From a virus, in IMG/VR virus record IMGVR_UViG_3300037882_003354, positions 248,001 through 312,000 of that record: a stretch of DNA of 64,000 nucleotides, one strand, 5' to 3'. Of this stretch, positions 24,375 to 33,201 are shown piece after piece. The position numbers and the translations under genes were made by a program. The stretch's first letter is position 1. The number at the start of each line of letters is the position of its first letter. The notes beneath the pieces were generated by a model that saw nothing but the letters and a program-made list of their open reading frames with translations, had not been told where the DNA came from and did no database searches.

Positions 24375-24683
24375 TTATTCCCCCACCGGCTTCTCGCCGG
24401 TCATGTATTGTCTGGCAAACCATAATCGAAACCATTCGGGAGTGCCAGGGCGAATGTCATTCTGCCGCATGATCTCTGCCTTCTCTGTTCCGGTTACACT
24501 GATATTACTACCTTTATTTATTTCTTCTTGGTGGCGTCGGTATTCTGCCAGCCGGGCTTGACCACCCAGCCCTGCCAGATACTGTACAATTTTTAACTCG
24601 TGTATGGGATCCGCTGGGTCAAGATGGCAGTCATCAGGGTCATCCCTGGGGATATTATCAGTGCTTATTCGGTACTGCTTCAT
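24375..24683 (-). CDS. Conserved small protein with GTPEWFR tail
   Basis: 102 residues. The N-terminus is Asp/Pro-rich (DNIPRDDPDDCHLDPADPIHEL). A helical middle is followed by a conserved end, RPGTPEWFRLWFARQYMTGEKP, familiar from T4-like marine phages. The neighbouring nucleotidyltransferase at 27597-28487 ends with a related EGTREWFRFI, suggesting a shared interaction peptide. It overlaps the next upstream gene by 4 bases. Function unknown. Confidence 0.7.
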   Translation of the reverse strand: MKQYRISTDNIPRDDPDDCHLDPADPIHELKIVQYLAGLGGQARLAEYRRHQEEINKGSNISVTGTEKAEIMRQNDIRPGTPEWFRLWFARQYMTGEKPVGE

Positions 24684-26575
24684 TTGACTGCACGTTCTAT
24701 CAATCGCAGCATGGCCTGGGCCATGGCCATCTCATATTCTTCACCCAGCGGAACCTGACGGCTTTCTGCGACCGGCGCTGGTGCAGCAGGCGCCGCTGGT
24801 GCAGGTTCATCAGTCAGTCCCATGCCTTCTCTGGTGGCTTGATACAAGGTCTTGCCAGCCACTTGGATCTTGGCTCCAACTCCAGTTGCTTGTTGGAATC
24901 CTGACTCATTGCCCTCAGCGGCATATTTACGAGCCAAGGATCCACTGATTCCAGTGACATTGGTAGTATCAGCATCTCTTTCACCGCTGCTGACAAAACT
25001 CAGGTGCACATATTCTCTGGCACCTGCGGGGTCAGTCGAACGGACTGGTCCGCTGTTCCAGCCGTTGAGTAATTTCTCAATGCTGCCAGCACCCTTGCCC
25101 AGACGATCACTGCCGCCAATGAATGTCATGTTGCGGAATCCCTTGGCATACAACCAATTGGCTGCATAGATGGGACCCAGTACATAGTCAGTGACGATGT
25201 GCTTGGCAAACTCAGGATAAATTTGTTTGATGAACGCAGCCTTGGTGGCGGGATCCAGAGGATCGTCCTTGGTGCCACTGCTGTTGCTCAGGAATATGAA
25301 ACTGTTGGCGCCGCCGGTCTCCACGGTCTTTGCCATGACCAACTGATGTCCCAGGGTGGGTGGATTCATGCGGCCGAAACAGAACGCAGCCATGGGGCCC
25401 TGTTTTTTAGCAGCAACTTCTTCATCAGGCACTCGGTGCTTGGCAAAGTTGGCACGACTGAATCCCAGACGATCAATCAACTTGAGTTTGTCCTTGCCAC
25501 CACCGAAAACATAACCTTCGTGTGCGTTAACACCATCTGTGATGGCAATGATTTCACTGCCCTGTTGCTGGGAGTCAATCTGTTGCTTGATGTGTGTCTT
25601 GAGTTCAGTCACTGCTGCCCACATGGTCCAGATGCCCAACAGTCCAGGACCACCACCATCTTCTTGATACAACCAACCGTCCCGGTTGGTGCCCAGCATT
25701 TTTTGTGCAGCACCTTCGCTCAGTCGGCCACGAACAAACTCCAGGAATCTGGGCACGATTTCGTTGCTGATGTCATTCTCTTCCAGCATGCTGGTGATAA
25801 ACGGACCCATGGCTGTGATCACACTCTTGCCCTTCATGGCAGTCAGCTCATCAATAAATTTGTCCACAGCCGGCCCATTGGCAGCAATGATGTTTTGAGT
25901 CTCTTTGATCAAGTTGGGATTAATTTTAACTATTGGCTTATCACGCATTTCACCAACCATGAAAGTGACACCTTGTTTTTCTTTGAGACCCTTCAATCCC
26001 ACCAGTGGTGTGTCTCCCTGACCCAGACCAGGAATATAAGTGTGCACAGCAATACCGCCCACGCTGGCACCAATGGTTTCACCAAGTTCGCCCTCAATCT
26101 TCACACGATATTCCACGGTGTTGGGCTTGAATACAAAATATCCATTGTCAGTGGGTGGCGTACCAGTCCACATGAGATCGCCCATGTAGAAGAAATCGGT
26201 GCCCTGTGGTACAATTCGCTCCAGGGCAGGGCGCAAGATACTCTCCTTCTCCCAGAGATCATTACGGTTGGCGCCACGACCTTCGTCATATGCCCTGATG
26301 GTCATGAATTCCATCTTGCCCTTGGCCACCTTGTCGTACATGTGTTTGTCTGCAAACACCAGTTGACCCTGATCATCTCGTCCAAACACCACGGCGGGAA
26401 ATCCATCCCACTTGACAGTCACTGTCTTGGGGTCTTTTTGCAAGGAAATCAGTTCCTGCACCACTCGCTGTGCGCCCTTGCTGCCACTTGTGATGATGAG
26501 ATCTTCAGGGTGGTCAATGCCTTCACGCAACACCGGCGCTGTACTTGAACGGTTGAACAGTTCTCTTAGTATCAT
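24680..26575 (-). CDS. Fusion: ligase-like (KWDG) domain plus HxGH nucleotidyltransferase
   Basis: 631 residues. After a tag-like N-terminus (MILRELFNR), residues 55-375 carry ligase/capping-type motifs: K55-W-D-G58 (motif I), HEGYVFGGG near 352 (motif IV) and KLKLIDR near 363 (motif V). Residues about 396-570 form a cytidylyl/adenylyltransferase domain, with PPTLGH405-410 (HxGH family, T-x-x-H form) and GISGSLARKY (ISxSxxR). The C-terminal tail is Ala/Pro-rich, then a helix. It resembles the DUF6267 type of marine phage proteins. It might covalently bind or activate a nucleotide; substrate unknown. Confidence 0.7.
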   Translation of the reverse strand: MILRELFNRSSTAPVLREGIDHPEDLIITSGSKGAQRVVQELISLQKDPKTVTVKWDGFPAVVFGRDDQGQLVFADKHMYDKVAKGKMEFMTIRAYDEGRGANRNDLWEKESILRPALERIVPQGTDFFYMGDLMWTGTPPTDNGYFVFKPNTVEYRVKIEGELGETIGASVGGIAVHTYIPGLGQGDTPLVGLKGLKEKQGVTFMVGEMRDKPIVKINPNLIKETQNIIAANGPAVDKFIDELTAMKGKSVITAMGPFITSMLEENDISNEIVPRFLEFVRGRLSEGAAQKMLGTNRDGWLYQEDGGGPGLLGIWTMWAAVTELKTHIKQQIDSQQQGSEIIAITDGVNAHEGYVFGGGKDKLKLIDRLGFSRANFAKHRVPDEEVAAKKQGPMAAFCFGRMNPPTLGHQLVMAKTVETGGANSFIFLSNSSGTKDDPLDPATKAAFIKQIYPEFAKHIVTDYVLGPIYAANWLYAKGFRNMTFIGGSDRLGKGAGSIEKLLNGWNSGPVRSTDPAGAREYVHLSFVSSGERDADTTNVTGISGSLARKYAAEGNESGFQQATGVGAKIQVAGKTLYQATREGMGLTDEPAPAAPAAPAPVAESRQVPLGEEYEMAMAQAMLRLIERAVK

Positions 26576-27600
26576 GATGCAAATAATCCTTTAACCATTT
26601 CCAATCCACTCAGGATCTTTTTCTTGTCTTCTTCTGCCCGTGCCATGGCCTGTGGGGTCTCTGCCTTGTCACGTTTTTTGCCCTGAACATCTATCATGGC
26701 CTTCTCTTCATAACGACGGACAAACTGAGACAAGAAGTCATCTGCTGATGTAAAATTGGCCAGGTTGCCCTGACCAAACATGTTGTTGATTTCAAAACTA
26801 CGTGCCAATCCTTTGACACCGTTGACCAGTATGGAAATCTTGATGTTGTTGATGTCTGATCCTGTGTTTTGTTTTAACAATGGATCTACCTTGACTCGGC
26901 CGAGGTCACCACCTGCCTGCTGTACTTCGTATTTGAAGATGTCCAACAGCCAGGTGTTGGGATTGGTGGTGACTGTGACGGTCTGAGTGTCTTTTTGCTT
27001 GGAGAACGACACACGCTGGTCGTCCACAACTTTTAACTGTACTCCAGCATGTTGTATGCTCATGTCCAAGAGTTCACCAGTCACGCTGTACATGTTGCCA
27101 GCCAGTAATCCCTTTTGTCCACGCTCGGGTGTCACACGAGTGGCTCCCCAGTCTCTCATCTTTTCCTCGTGCCACATGAAATCAATCTGTACAAAGTCCT
27201 TGGCACCGATCTTGAATATGGGATGCCCGGGCTTGCTTTCGGCTGTGTCCACATAGGGCACATGCCCTGCTTTGACAAACTCGTCTGCTAGTTTATTCCA
27301 ATGGGTAGTGAACTGACCGTAACTGGTGCCCTCCACTGGCGGGGCGATCATTTGCAGATCAATGTCTCCGTATATTTTATCTGGATTCTCTGCGGCATCT
27401 TGCTCGTGGTAGGCGCTGCTGCCTGTGGGACGACCGCGTTCTACGGGGCCTAAACCTTTTTGTTCTAGGAATCGGTTAAAGTCTGTAACGAAGTTGTCAA
27501 CCACCTTGAGGGCATGACCCACCACAGCGGGATGCAACACAGTTCCTTGTGTGATCTTGGTGTCCCATCCACCTTCTCTGAGTAATTCAAAGATTTTCAT
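26572..27600 (-). CDS. Pol-beta-fold nucleotidyltransferase-like protein
   Basis: 342 residues. The N-terminus MKIFELLREGGW carries the shared tag, with L-R-E|G matching a T4-type protease site. The signature RPTGSSAYHEQDA, then YGDIDLQM, fits G-S-x(n)-D-x-D of polymerase-beta nucleotidyltransferases, and FVQIDFMW may give the third Asp. The C-terminal part is alpha/beta with a Lys-rich end. It lies in tandem with another such protein and the ligase-like fusion. It may add nucleotides to RNA or protein; unproven. Confidence 0.7.
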   Translation of the reverse strand: MKIFELLREGGWDTKITQGTVLHPAVVGHALKVVDNFVTDFNRFLEQKGLGPVERGRPTGSSAYHEQDAAENPDKIYGDIDLQMIAPPVEGTSYGQFTTHWNKLADEFVKAGHVPYVDTAESKPGHPIFKIGAKDFVQIDFMWHEEKMRDWGATRVTPERGQKGLLAGNMYSVTGELLDMSIQHAGVQLKVVDDQRVSFSKQKDTQTVTVTTNPNTWLLDIFKYEVQQAGGDLGRVKVDPLLKQNTGSDINNIKISILVNGVKGLARSFEINNMFGQGNLANFTSADDFLSQFVRRYEEKAMIDVQGKKRDKAETPQAMARAEEDKKKILSGLEMVKGLFAS

Positions 27601-28487
27601 TGTAGGTGGTCCATGATAAATCTAAACCACTCACGAGTACCTTCTTGCACAGCAGGTGCAGGGTAGAATTTTTCAACAGCCTTCCACTTTTCGGGATATC
27701 GTTGCAGGGCTTTCTTGATACCAGACAGACTGGATATGTCTCGGGCCGATGCTTCAGGTCCAATCAGGAACTGGGCAATTTTATCCTTCTCAGCACCACT
27801 GGCCACCACTTGCCCAGTCTCACGGTCCACCAACCCGTGGTCCGGACTGAATTGAAAGTTGCCCTTGGTCTCACCAGTCTTGGGATCCACTATTTGTTTT
27901 TGGCTGCTGACCTTGGCCAGTGCAGGGTAGATCTCATTCCACAAATCACCGCCACGCATGCCTGCATCCTGGCTGAAATCATGTGTGTGCAGACTCCAGC
28001 CTGCGCGTGGTCGCACAATGAGGTCTATGGAATAACTTTTACCACCGGCTGTATAATGCACAGTGAGTGTGCCAGGGTCTGTATCCATGCCGTTTGTGGT
28101 CATGTAGTCAGCCAGGGCAGCCTTGCTGGCGCTCATTTGCAATTTGGCTTTTTTTGCAGGATCTGACAGGGCGTTGGCCATGGCCTTGGGACCCATGGGC
28201 TTGTCAGAGGCGGCATTCCATTGTTCTATGTCGGCTGGAAACTTTTGCAGCAGTTCCTGTGGGTCGATCATGATGTCGATGTCGCCAGAATCTGTGCGTA
28301 ATGTGCCTGGATAGGGATGCTCGGGATCAAAACTGCCAGCACCACCAGATGTCCACCCTGCCGCTATGCCGGCTTTTTGCAATATGGGATTTATTTTAGC
28401 CTTGGCTGCAAGGTATGCTGCCTTGTCCACACGACTTAGGTCAACTCCTGCTGAGGCAAGGCGCTTGCCGGCTTCTTGTATGGTCAT
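27597..28487 (-). CDS. Pol-beta-fold nucleotidyltransferase-like protein, second copy
   Basis: 296 residues. The nucleotidyltransferase signature is SGGAGSF, then RTDSGDIDIMIDPQELL (about residues 48-80), with SIDLIVRP as a candidate third acidic strand. It differs from its neighbour and lacks the N-terminal tag (MTIQEAGKRLASAGVDL). The C-terminus EGTREWFRFIMDHL echoes the 102-residue protein at 24375-24683. It is coupled to the next gene by a 4-base overlap. Function unknown; three nucleotidyltransferase-type proteins in a row is unusual. Confidence 0.7.
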   Translation of the reverse strand: MTIQEAGKRLASAGVDLSRVDKAAYLAAKAKINPILQKAGIAAGWTSGGAGSFDPEHPYPGTLRTDSGDIDIMIDPQELLQKFPADIEQWNAASDKPMGPKAMANALSDPAKKAKLQMSASKAALADYMTTNGMDTDPGTLTVHYTAGGKSYSIDLIVRPRAGWSLHTHDFSQDAGMRGGDLWNEIYPALAKVSSQKQIVDPKTGETKGNFQFSPDHGLVDRETGQVVASGAEKDKIAQFLIGPEASARDISSLSGIKKALQRYPEKWKAVEKFYPAPAVQEGTREWFRFIMDHLQ

Positions 28488-28488
28488 T

Positions 28489-28866
28489 TTATTGCCCCAG
28501 TTTGTACTTGTCCTTGATCACATCCTCTTGGAAGTGGTCAAACAGTTTTTCGCACATGTCTTTTTGTAATTCCTTGGTGAATATCTTTTCAGGATGGCCT
28601 GTCAAATCAGCATGCTTGTAATATTCCATGCATCCTTTCTTGACCATGGGCATGAACTCTTGTACCAGTGAGTCTTTGTCCAAGGTATCATGTTTTTTGT
28701 GTGCCTGTTGCATTTTCTTGGCCAGCGGCAGCAAGTAGTCTTTATGCAATCTGTCATGATCCACAATATACCAAAATAGGTCATCACCTATGTTTTTTTC
28801 TTTGTGATCCTTTTCCAACTTTTTGGTTGGATTCACGGCTTTTCCGAAGAATTCATTTAACAGCAT
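28489..28866 (-). CDS. Small tagged protein, unknown function
   Basis: 125 residues. The N-terminus MLLNEFFGKAV fits the positional tag (Glu at 5, aromatic pair at 6-7) but lacks Glu at 9. The body is helical and His/Lys-rich (FWYIVDHDRLHKDYLLPLAKKMQQAHKKHD, later CMEYYKHADLTGHPEKIF). The many His and acidic pairs suggest metal binding, but no known site is recognised. It precedes the nucleotidyltransferase genes. Confidence 0.65.
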   Translation of the reverse strand: MLLNEFFGKAVNPTKKLEKDHKEKNIGDDLFWYIVDHDRLHKDYLLPLAKKMQQAHKKHDTLDKDSLVQEFMPMVKKGCMEYYKHADLTGHPEKIFTKELQKDMCEKLFDHFQEDVIKDKYKLGQ

Positions 28867-28896
28867 ATTATATGCCCCTGTAAATTTTGTGGTGCA

Positions 28897-29313
28897 TCAC
28901 CATGATCTGCAACTCCAATAGTTGGCCTTGGTTCTGGGTCCAGGATTATCGCAATGATGCCTTGCTCGGTAACTTCGTCTACGAGCAGGGTTGGATTTCT
29001 TAATACGCATGGTTTTGTCGCCAAAATTTACTTTTTTAATGTTGCCAGTCTTGGGATCCTTGACAAAGACCTTAGACTTTTTAACATCGCCAGCCATTTT
29101 TTTGTTCAAGGTGACTTTACGCCCGTGATATTCGGCTTCAGTCAAGTCAGTGATGGGCAAGTAGGCCAGGGCAATGGCATCGATGCTGATGACGGGTCCG
29201 TCATCTCGCATGCCGATGACAATGGTTTCTAACACAATGTCATCCAGTTCTAATTCAAAGACATCGCCCTCTTGGAGGTCATCTGAATTGGTCAATAGGT
29301 CGCTAAAACGCAT
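28897..29313 (-). CDS. Conserved basic virion-type protein
   Basis: 138 residues. The N-terminus MRFSDLLTNSDDLQEG carries a tag-like start. The C-terminal 60 residues (VFVKDPKTGNIKKVNFGDK to RRRSYRARHHCDNPGPRTKANYWSCR) form a block I recognise in many marine T4-like phages: strongly basic with two conserved Cys and a His pair. It could be a DNA-binding or structural peptide released by proteolysis. A late-type promoter lies just upstream. Confidence 0.75.
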   Translation of the reverse strand: MRFSDLLTNSDDLQEGDVFELELDDIVLETIVIGMRDDGPVISIDAIALAYLPITDLTEAEYHGRKVTLNKKMAGDVKKSKVFVKDPKTGNIKKVNFGDKTMRIKKSNPARRRSYRARHHCDNPGPRTKANYWSCRSW

Positions 29314-29331
29314 AATACTCTCCGTGCAGAG

Positions 29332-29339
29332 TATTTATT
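29332..29339 (-). promoter_or_regulatory. T4-type late promoter box
   Basis: AATAAATA on the minus strand, one mismatch from TATAAATA, 18 bases before ATG 29313. In T4 this -10-like box is read by the gp55 late sigma factor. The gene it precedes is virion-type, consistent with late expression. Confidence 0.55.
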
Positions 29340-29360
29340 ACATTTTAATCAAATGAAAAT

Positions 29361-29756
29361 TTAGTGATTGTACAGTATGGACTCTACTGACCCAGCGTCG
29401 ATGGCAACATACCCACGCACCCAGACAAAGTTACCGGTGAAATTAAAGTAATCCACTGTGCTGGTGTTTCTAAAATTACCGAATGTATAGTTCACGGTGG
29501 TGTTGGTCACTGTGAACCAGTCAGATTCCACAGGGCTAGTGGCCAGGCTGGCCTGCATGGTCACAGTGCCAAAGAATTCAGGGCTGGCGGTGTACATGAC
29601 TGTGTGCAGTCCATCGCTGCTGCCGTAATACCCATCGCCCTGTACTGGCAGACTGGTATACACCAGGGTGGATGTTGCAGAATTGGGGTATACAACAGCC
29701 ACACTGCTGGTGCTGTTGTATATTGAGAATGTTAATCCTTGGCTTAGGGCTGGCAT
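29361..29756 (-). CDS. Putative virion structural protein
   Basis: 131 residues, almost entirely beta-strand and Ser/Thr/Tyr-rich (SIYNSTSSVAVVYP, GTVTMQASLATSPVESDWF, ending FVWVRGYVAID, then SILYNH). This pattern is common to small head-decoration or tail proteins of T4-like marine phages. A perfect late promoter lies upstream. Function inferred from composition and context only. Confidence 0.65.
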   Translation of the reverse strand: MPALSQGLTFSIYNSTSSVAVVYPNSATSTLVYTSLPVQGDGYYGSSDGLHTVMYTASPEFFGTVTMQASLATSPVESDWFTVTNTTVNYTFGNFRNTSTVDYFNFTGNFVWVRGYVAIDAGSVESILYNH

Positions 29757-30448
29757 GACATTTCCTGTTCTAGTTCAGTATTTATACTATCTCGCGTTAT
29801 AAACTTGGTCACAGACTGCACAGCATCTCCCATGAACATGCCCACCATGGTCAACAATTGACTGTCTTCCACGTACAAGAAGGGTGTTTGAACCCATCCA
29901 CGATTGCCGCGAAACCACTCGGTGTTATTTTTAGAAACGTTGAATCGGTCTCCATAATTGCGAGACCAATCGTAAAACTTCTGTCTGAGTTCTCTTGTTG
30001 TGGTGTGTTTAAAAATCACCTTGTACATATACCGACCGTGTGGCAAGTCATCGCACAGCACGGCCTTGTGTCCATTCTCCAGGATAAAATCCAATTCAGT
30101 GTCAGTGTCGGGAGAATGAATCTCGGTAATCCACGGATTCAATGCTGTGGTAATCTGATTTAGCAAACCCACATCACCGCAAAATATATTAAAATGACGC
30201 CCCTCCACACGAGATTTTACATCAGTTCTGTTCAAAAACGGCTGTATTGCATGGAAGAATGTCCGTAGTTCTTGAGGATTGGCATTGATATGATTCTTAC
30301 CGTAGGTGGCCCATGATCCACCCATCATCAACCGTGATTGAGAGGTGTTACTGGCCCGCATGAGCTGGCTGGCGCCGTTGATCACGCAGCACACCTTGTA
30401 GGGCCATTTTTTGTAAAACAGCCGATTAGTTTTCAACTGGCGTGGCAT
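29744..30448 (-). CDS. Conserved phage protein, unknown function
   Basis: 234 residues from ATG 30448; a TTG six codons upstream is the alternative. It overlaps the ClpA stop by 23 bases. The N-terminus is basic (RQLKTNRLFYKKWPYKV). Later segments include LMMGGSWATYGKNHINANP, HFNIFCGDVGLLNQI, GRYMYKVIFKH and GNRGWVQTPFLYVED. No motif assigns it. It ends inside the next virion gene by 13 bases. Confidence 0.65.
   Translation of the reverse strand: MPRQLKTNRLFYKKWPYKVCCVINGASQLMRASNTSQSRLMMGGSWATYGKNHINANPQELRTFFHAIQPFLNRTDVKSRVEGRHFNIFCGDVGLLNQITTALNPWITEIHSPDTDTELDFILENGHKAVLCDDLPHGRYMYKVIFKHTTTRELRQKFYDWSRNYGDRFNVSKNNTEWFRGNRGWVQTPFLYVEDSQLLTMVGMFMGDAVQSVTKFITRDSINTELEQEMSCQP
29779..29786 (-). 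promoter_or_regulatory. Perfect TATAAATA late promoter
   Basis: The exact T4 late consensus TATAAATA on the minus strand, 23 bases before ATG 29756 of a virion-type gene. It lies within the last codons of the upstream gene. It supports a gp55/gp33-like late transcription system, whose genes are outside the window. Confidence 0.75.
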
Positions 30449-32693
30449 CACTTTTAACCTTGACAACTGGTAAAATGTCTACAATATTGAGTTTTAACTT
30501 ATCGGCTTCTACCGACACCTCAACCATCCCGCCGTTGACCAGACGTCCGAACAGGATCTCCTTGCTCAATGGTTTCTTGATCATGTCATCAATGACACGC
30601 TGTAGCGGACGAGCTCCCATCTTGGGATCAAATCCGCGGCTGATCAGGTATTCCACGGCTGCGGCGTTGGGTTTGATATGAATGTTCTTTTCTTTGACCA
30701 GGGTGTTGAGATCATCAACAAACTTCTTGACGATCTTGGCCATGGTCACATGATCCAGCTTGCCGAATCTAATGACACCATCCAGTCGATTGCGGAACTC
30801 TGGTGCAAAGAACTTGTTGACAGCATCCTTGGGATCACTATCTCGTTCCAGGCTACCAAATCCCACACCGTTTTTGTCGGCATCAGCAGCACCCAGGTTG
30901 CTGGTCATGATGATGATAGCGTTGCGCCCATCGGCCCGCTTGCCATTGCTGCCCGTGATGAATCCGTTGTCCATCAACTGCAACATGATATTCAGCACAT
31001 CAGGGTGGGCCTTTTCCACTTCGTCCAGCAGCAGAATACAATTGGGATTTTCCTGGAGATTGGTGATCAGTTGTCCAGCATTGTCATCGAAACCCACGTA
31101 GCCCGGTGGGCTGCCGATAAACTTGGCCACTGAGTGCTTCTCTTGAAACTCACTCATATCAAATCGGATCAACTTGGTGTTCAGATTGGAGGCCAATTGT
31201 TTGGCTGCCTCAGTCTTGCCCACACCGGTGGGTCCCACGAACAGGAAACTGCCCACGGGTTTATTGGGAGACTTCAATCCAGCCTGTGCAATAAAGATTT
31301 TATCCAGCAACACTTCGATAGCTTTTTCCTGTCCGAACACCTTGGACTTCATGTTTTTCTCCAGGCCAGTTAGGTTGACGCTCTCTTTGTTTGAGATCTG
31401 ATCCACCGTCAAGTTGGCAATTTTGCTCACCTCGAACAAAATTTCATCGTGATCCACAATACCACCCACCTCGTCACGTACTTTGAACCTGGCACAAGCG
31501 CAGTCGATTAGATCGATGGCCTTGTCGGGCAATTTTTTATCTGCCATGTATTTCACGCTGTACTTGACAGCATCAGCAATGGCCTGACTGGTGATTTTGA
31601 CACCGTGGTGCTTTTCATAATACTTCTTGAGACCCTTGAGGATTTTGATGGCAGTGGCTTCATCAGGCTCGTCGATGGTCACACGCTGGAACCGGCGCAT
31701 GAGCGCACGATCCTTTTCAAAGTACTTGCGATACTCTTCCCAGGTGGTGCTGGCAATGACCTTGATGCCGCCCTTGCCCAGTGCAGACTTCAACATGTTG
31801 GCCATGTCGTTACTGCCACCATTGGATGCACCTGCACCATTCATCATGTGCGCTTCATCGATGAACACAATACAGTTGCCCTTCTTTTCCACGGCATTGA
31901 TCACTGACTTGAGTCTTTCCTCAAAATCACCACGGTACTTGCTGCCTGCCAGCATGGCTGAGATGTCCAGACTGTAAACTGTGTGATCCTTGATAAAGTT
32001 GGGCACATTGCCTTCATGAATTTTACGAGCAATGCCTTCTGCGATGGCTGTCTTGCCCACGCCTGGATCACCAATCAAGATGGCATTGGCCTTGGTACGC
32101 CGTGCCAACACCAGTTCGATTTCTTCAATCTCTCGATCGCGGCCAATCACAGGGTCAATCTTCTTGGCCTTGGCACGGGCACTAAGGTCTGTGCAAAATT
32201 GTGCCAACATTTTATCTGAATGCACTGATCCCCTGGTGGGGGCAACCTCATCCTCATCTTTAATTGATGTCTTACTGATGAACTCTACAAAACGATCTTT
32301 TTCAATGTTTGCTTTTTTTACAAAGAAGTTGGCATGGCTGGACTTTTCGGAGAACATGCTGATGAAGCAATCCATGGGTTCAACAGTGCGCCGGCCACTG
32401 AACAACACTTGTGTGAATGCTCGATTCAACATTCGATCCACAGTGGATGTTTTTCTAGGTTTCACGTTACCGTTGGTCACAATGTTCTGTAAATCAACAG
32501 CGATGTAAGACTCCAGGTCTCGTTTTAGGTCGTCTACATTTGCACCAAATGTGCCCAGAGTTTCTGCAAAGGTAGTGTTGCCCAGCATGCAGTATAAAAA
32601 ATGTTCAAGGGTAATGTATTCGTGATTATTATCACTGGCTAAAATTACAGCATCTTCAAAAATCTGTTCTAACTCTTTATTGGGTTCCAACAT
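30426..32693 (-). CDS. clpA: ClpA-like AAA+ unfoldase
   Basis: 755 residues (E. coli ClpA is 758). It has an N-domain (residues 1-145), AAA1 with Walker A GDPGVGKT (208-215) and Walker B CIVFIDEAHM, and AAA2 with Walker A GPTGVGKTE (487-495) and LLLDEVEKAHPD. At residues 608-613, aligned with ClpA's IGL loop, it reads NGVGFG, retaining a V-G-F tripeptide that may dock to host ClpP. No ClpP gene is in the window. Phage use could be proteolysis of host proteins or disaggregation. It overlaps peptide deformylase by one base and forms a proteostasis operon with it and DnaJ. Confidence 0.93.
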   Translation of the reverse strand: MLEPNKELEQIFEDAVILASDNNHEYITLEHFLYCMLGNTTFAETLGTFGANVDDLKRDLESYIAVDLQNIVTNGNVKPRKTSTVDRMLNRAFTQVLFSGRRTVEPMDCFISMFSEKSSHANFFVKKANIEKDRFVEFISKTSIKDEDEVAPTRGSVHSDKMLAQFCTDLSARAKAKKIDPVIGRDREIEEIELVLARRTKANAILIGDPGVGKTAIAEGIARKIHEGNVPNFIKDHTVYSLDISAMLAGSKYRGDFEERLKSVINAVEKKGNCIVFIDEAHMMNGAGASNGGSNDMANMLKSALGKGGIKVIASTTWEEYRKYFEKDRALMRRFQRVTIDEPDEATAIKILKGLKKYYEKHHGVKITSQAIADAVKYSVKYMADKKLPDKAIDLIDCACARFKVRDEVGGIVDHDEILFEVSKIANLTVDQISNKESVNLTGLEKNMKSKVFGQEKAIEVLLDKIFIAQAGLKSPNKPVGSFLFVGPTGVGKTEAAKQLASNLNTKLIRFDMSEFQEKHSVAKFIGSPPGYVGFDDNAGQLITNLQENPNCILLLDEVEKAHPDVLNIMLQLMDNGFITGSNGKRADGRNAIIIMTSNLGAADADKNGVGFGSLERDSDPKDAVNKFFAPEFRNRLDGVIRFGKLDHVTMAKIVKKFVDDLNTLVKEKNIHIKPNAAAVEYLISRGFDPKMGARPLQRVIDDMIKKPLSKEILFGRLVNGGMVEVSVEADKLKLNIVDILPVVKVKSDATPVEN

Positions 32694-33193
32694 TATCTAT
32701 AATTCCTTTTTTTGGTTTTTTTAACAGCCAATGCCCACTTGAGCACACTGACACGATCTTGATAAACAATACCTTCCAAATGATCTAATTCATGTAGGAA
32801 GCATTTGCAGTTGTATCCGTCGAACTCTGATTCTTGTAGTTCCCCTTGGGAGTTTTGCCATCTTGCAATTATTTTCTTTGGACGTTTGATGTTAACATAA
32901 ACATTGGGAAAACTCAAACATCCTTCTTCCAAATCGTCAGTCTCATCCACAGTGGCCACCACCATGGGATTGAAGAACGCTTGCACCGTGTCAGGATTGT
33001 CTCGGTGGCCCATGACAAACATTCGAGCACGGATGCCCACTTGGTTGGCAGCCAGTCCAATGCCATCATGTGTCAACATGGTGTCCGCCAGGTCTTTTTC
33101 CAGTTGCACAGGATTCAGGCTGGGATTTGCAAAATCAAATTCGGGCACACGCTCCCGCAAGATATCATTGGGAAATTTAATTATTTTCAACAT
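32693..33193 (-). CDS. def: Peptide deformylase
   Basis: 166 residues. All three PDF motifs are present: GIGLAANQVGI (about residues 44-54), EEGCLSFP with the metal-binding Cys (about 93-100), and HELDHLEG (HExxH-type). It removes formyl groups from new peptides. The C-terminus is Lys/Arg-rich (KKTKKRNYR). The gene lies between ClpA and DnaJ, so chaperone, protease and nascent-chain processing genes are clustered. Phage PDFs elsewhere are thought to help process viral or photosystem proteins. Confidence 0.95.
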   Translation of the reverse strand: MLKIIKFPNDILRERVPEFDFANPSLNPVQLEKDLADTMLTHDGIGLAANQVGIRARMFVMGHRDNPDTVQAFFNPMVVATVDETDDLEEGCLSFPNVYVNIKRPKKIIARWQNSQGELQESEFDGYNCKCFLHELDHLEGIVYQDRVSVLKWALAVKKTKKRNYR

Positions 33194-33201
33194 GCTGATA
33201 T

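Noticed and set aside
25199-26548. Long plus-strand open frame of 449 codons
   Set aside because: It is antisense to the ligase-like fusion gene, whose motifs are clear. Composition and lack of a ribosome site fit a shadow frame.
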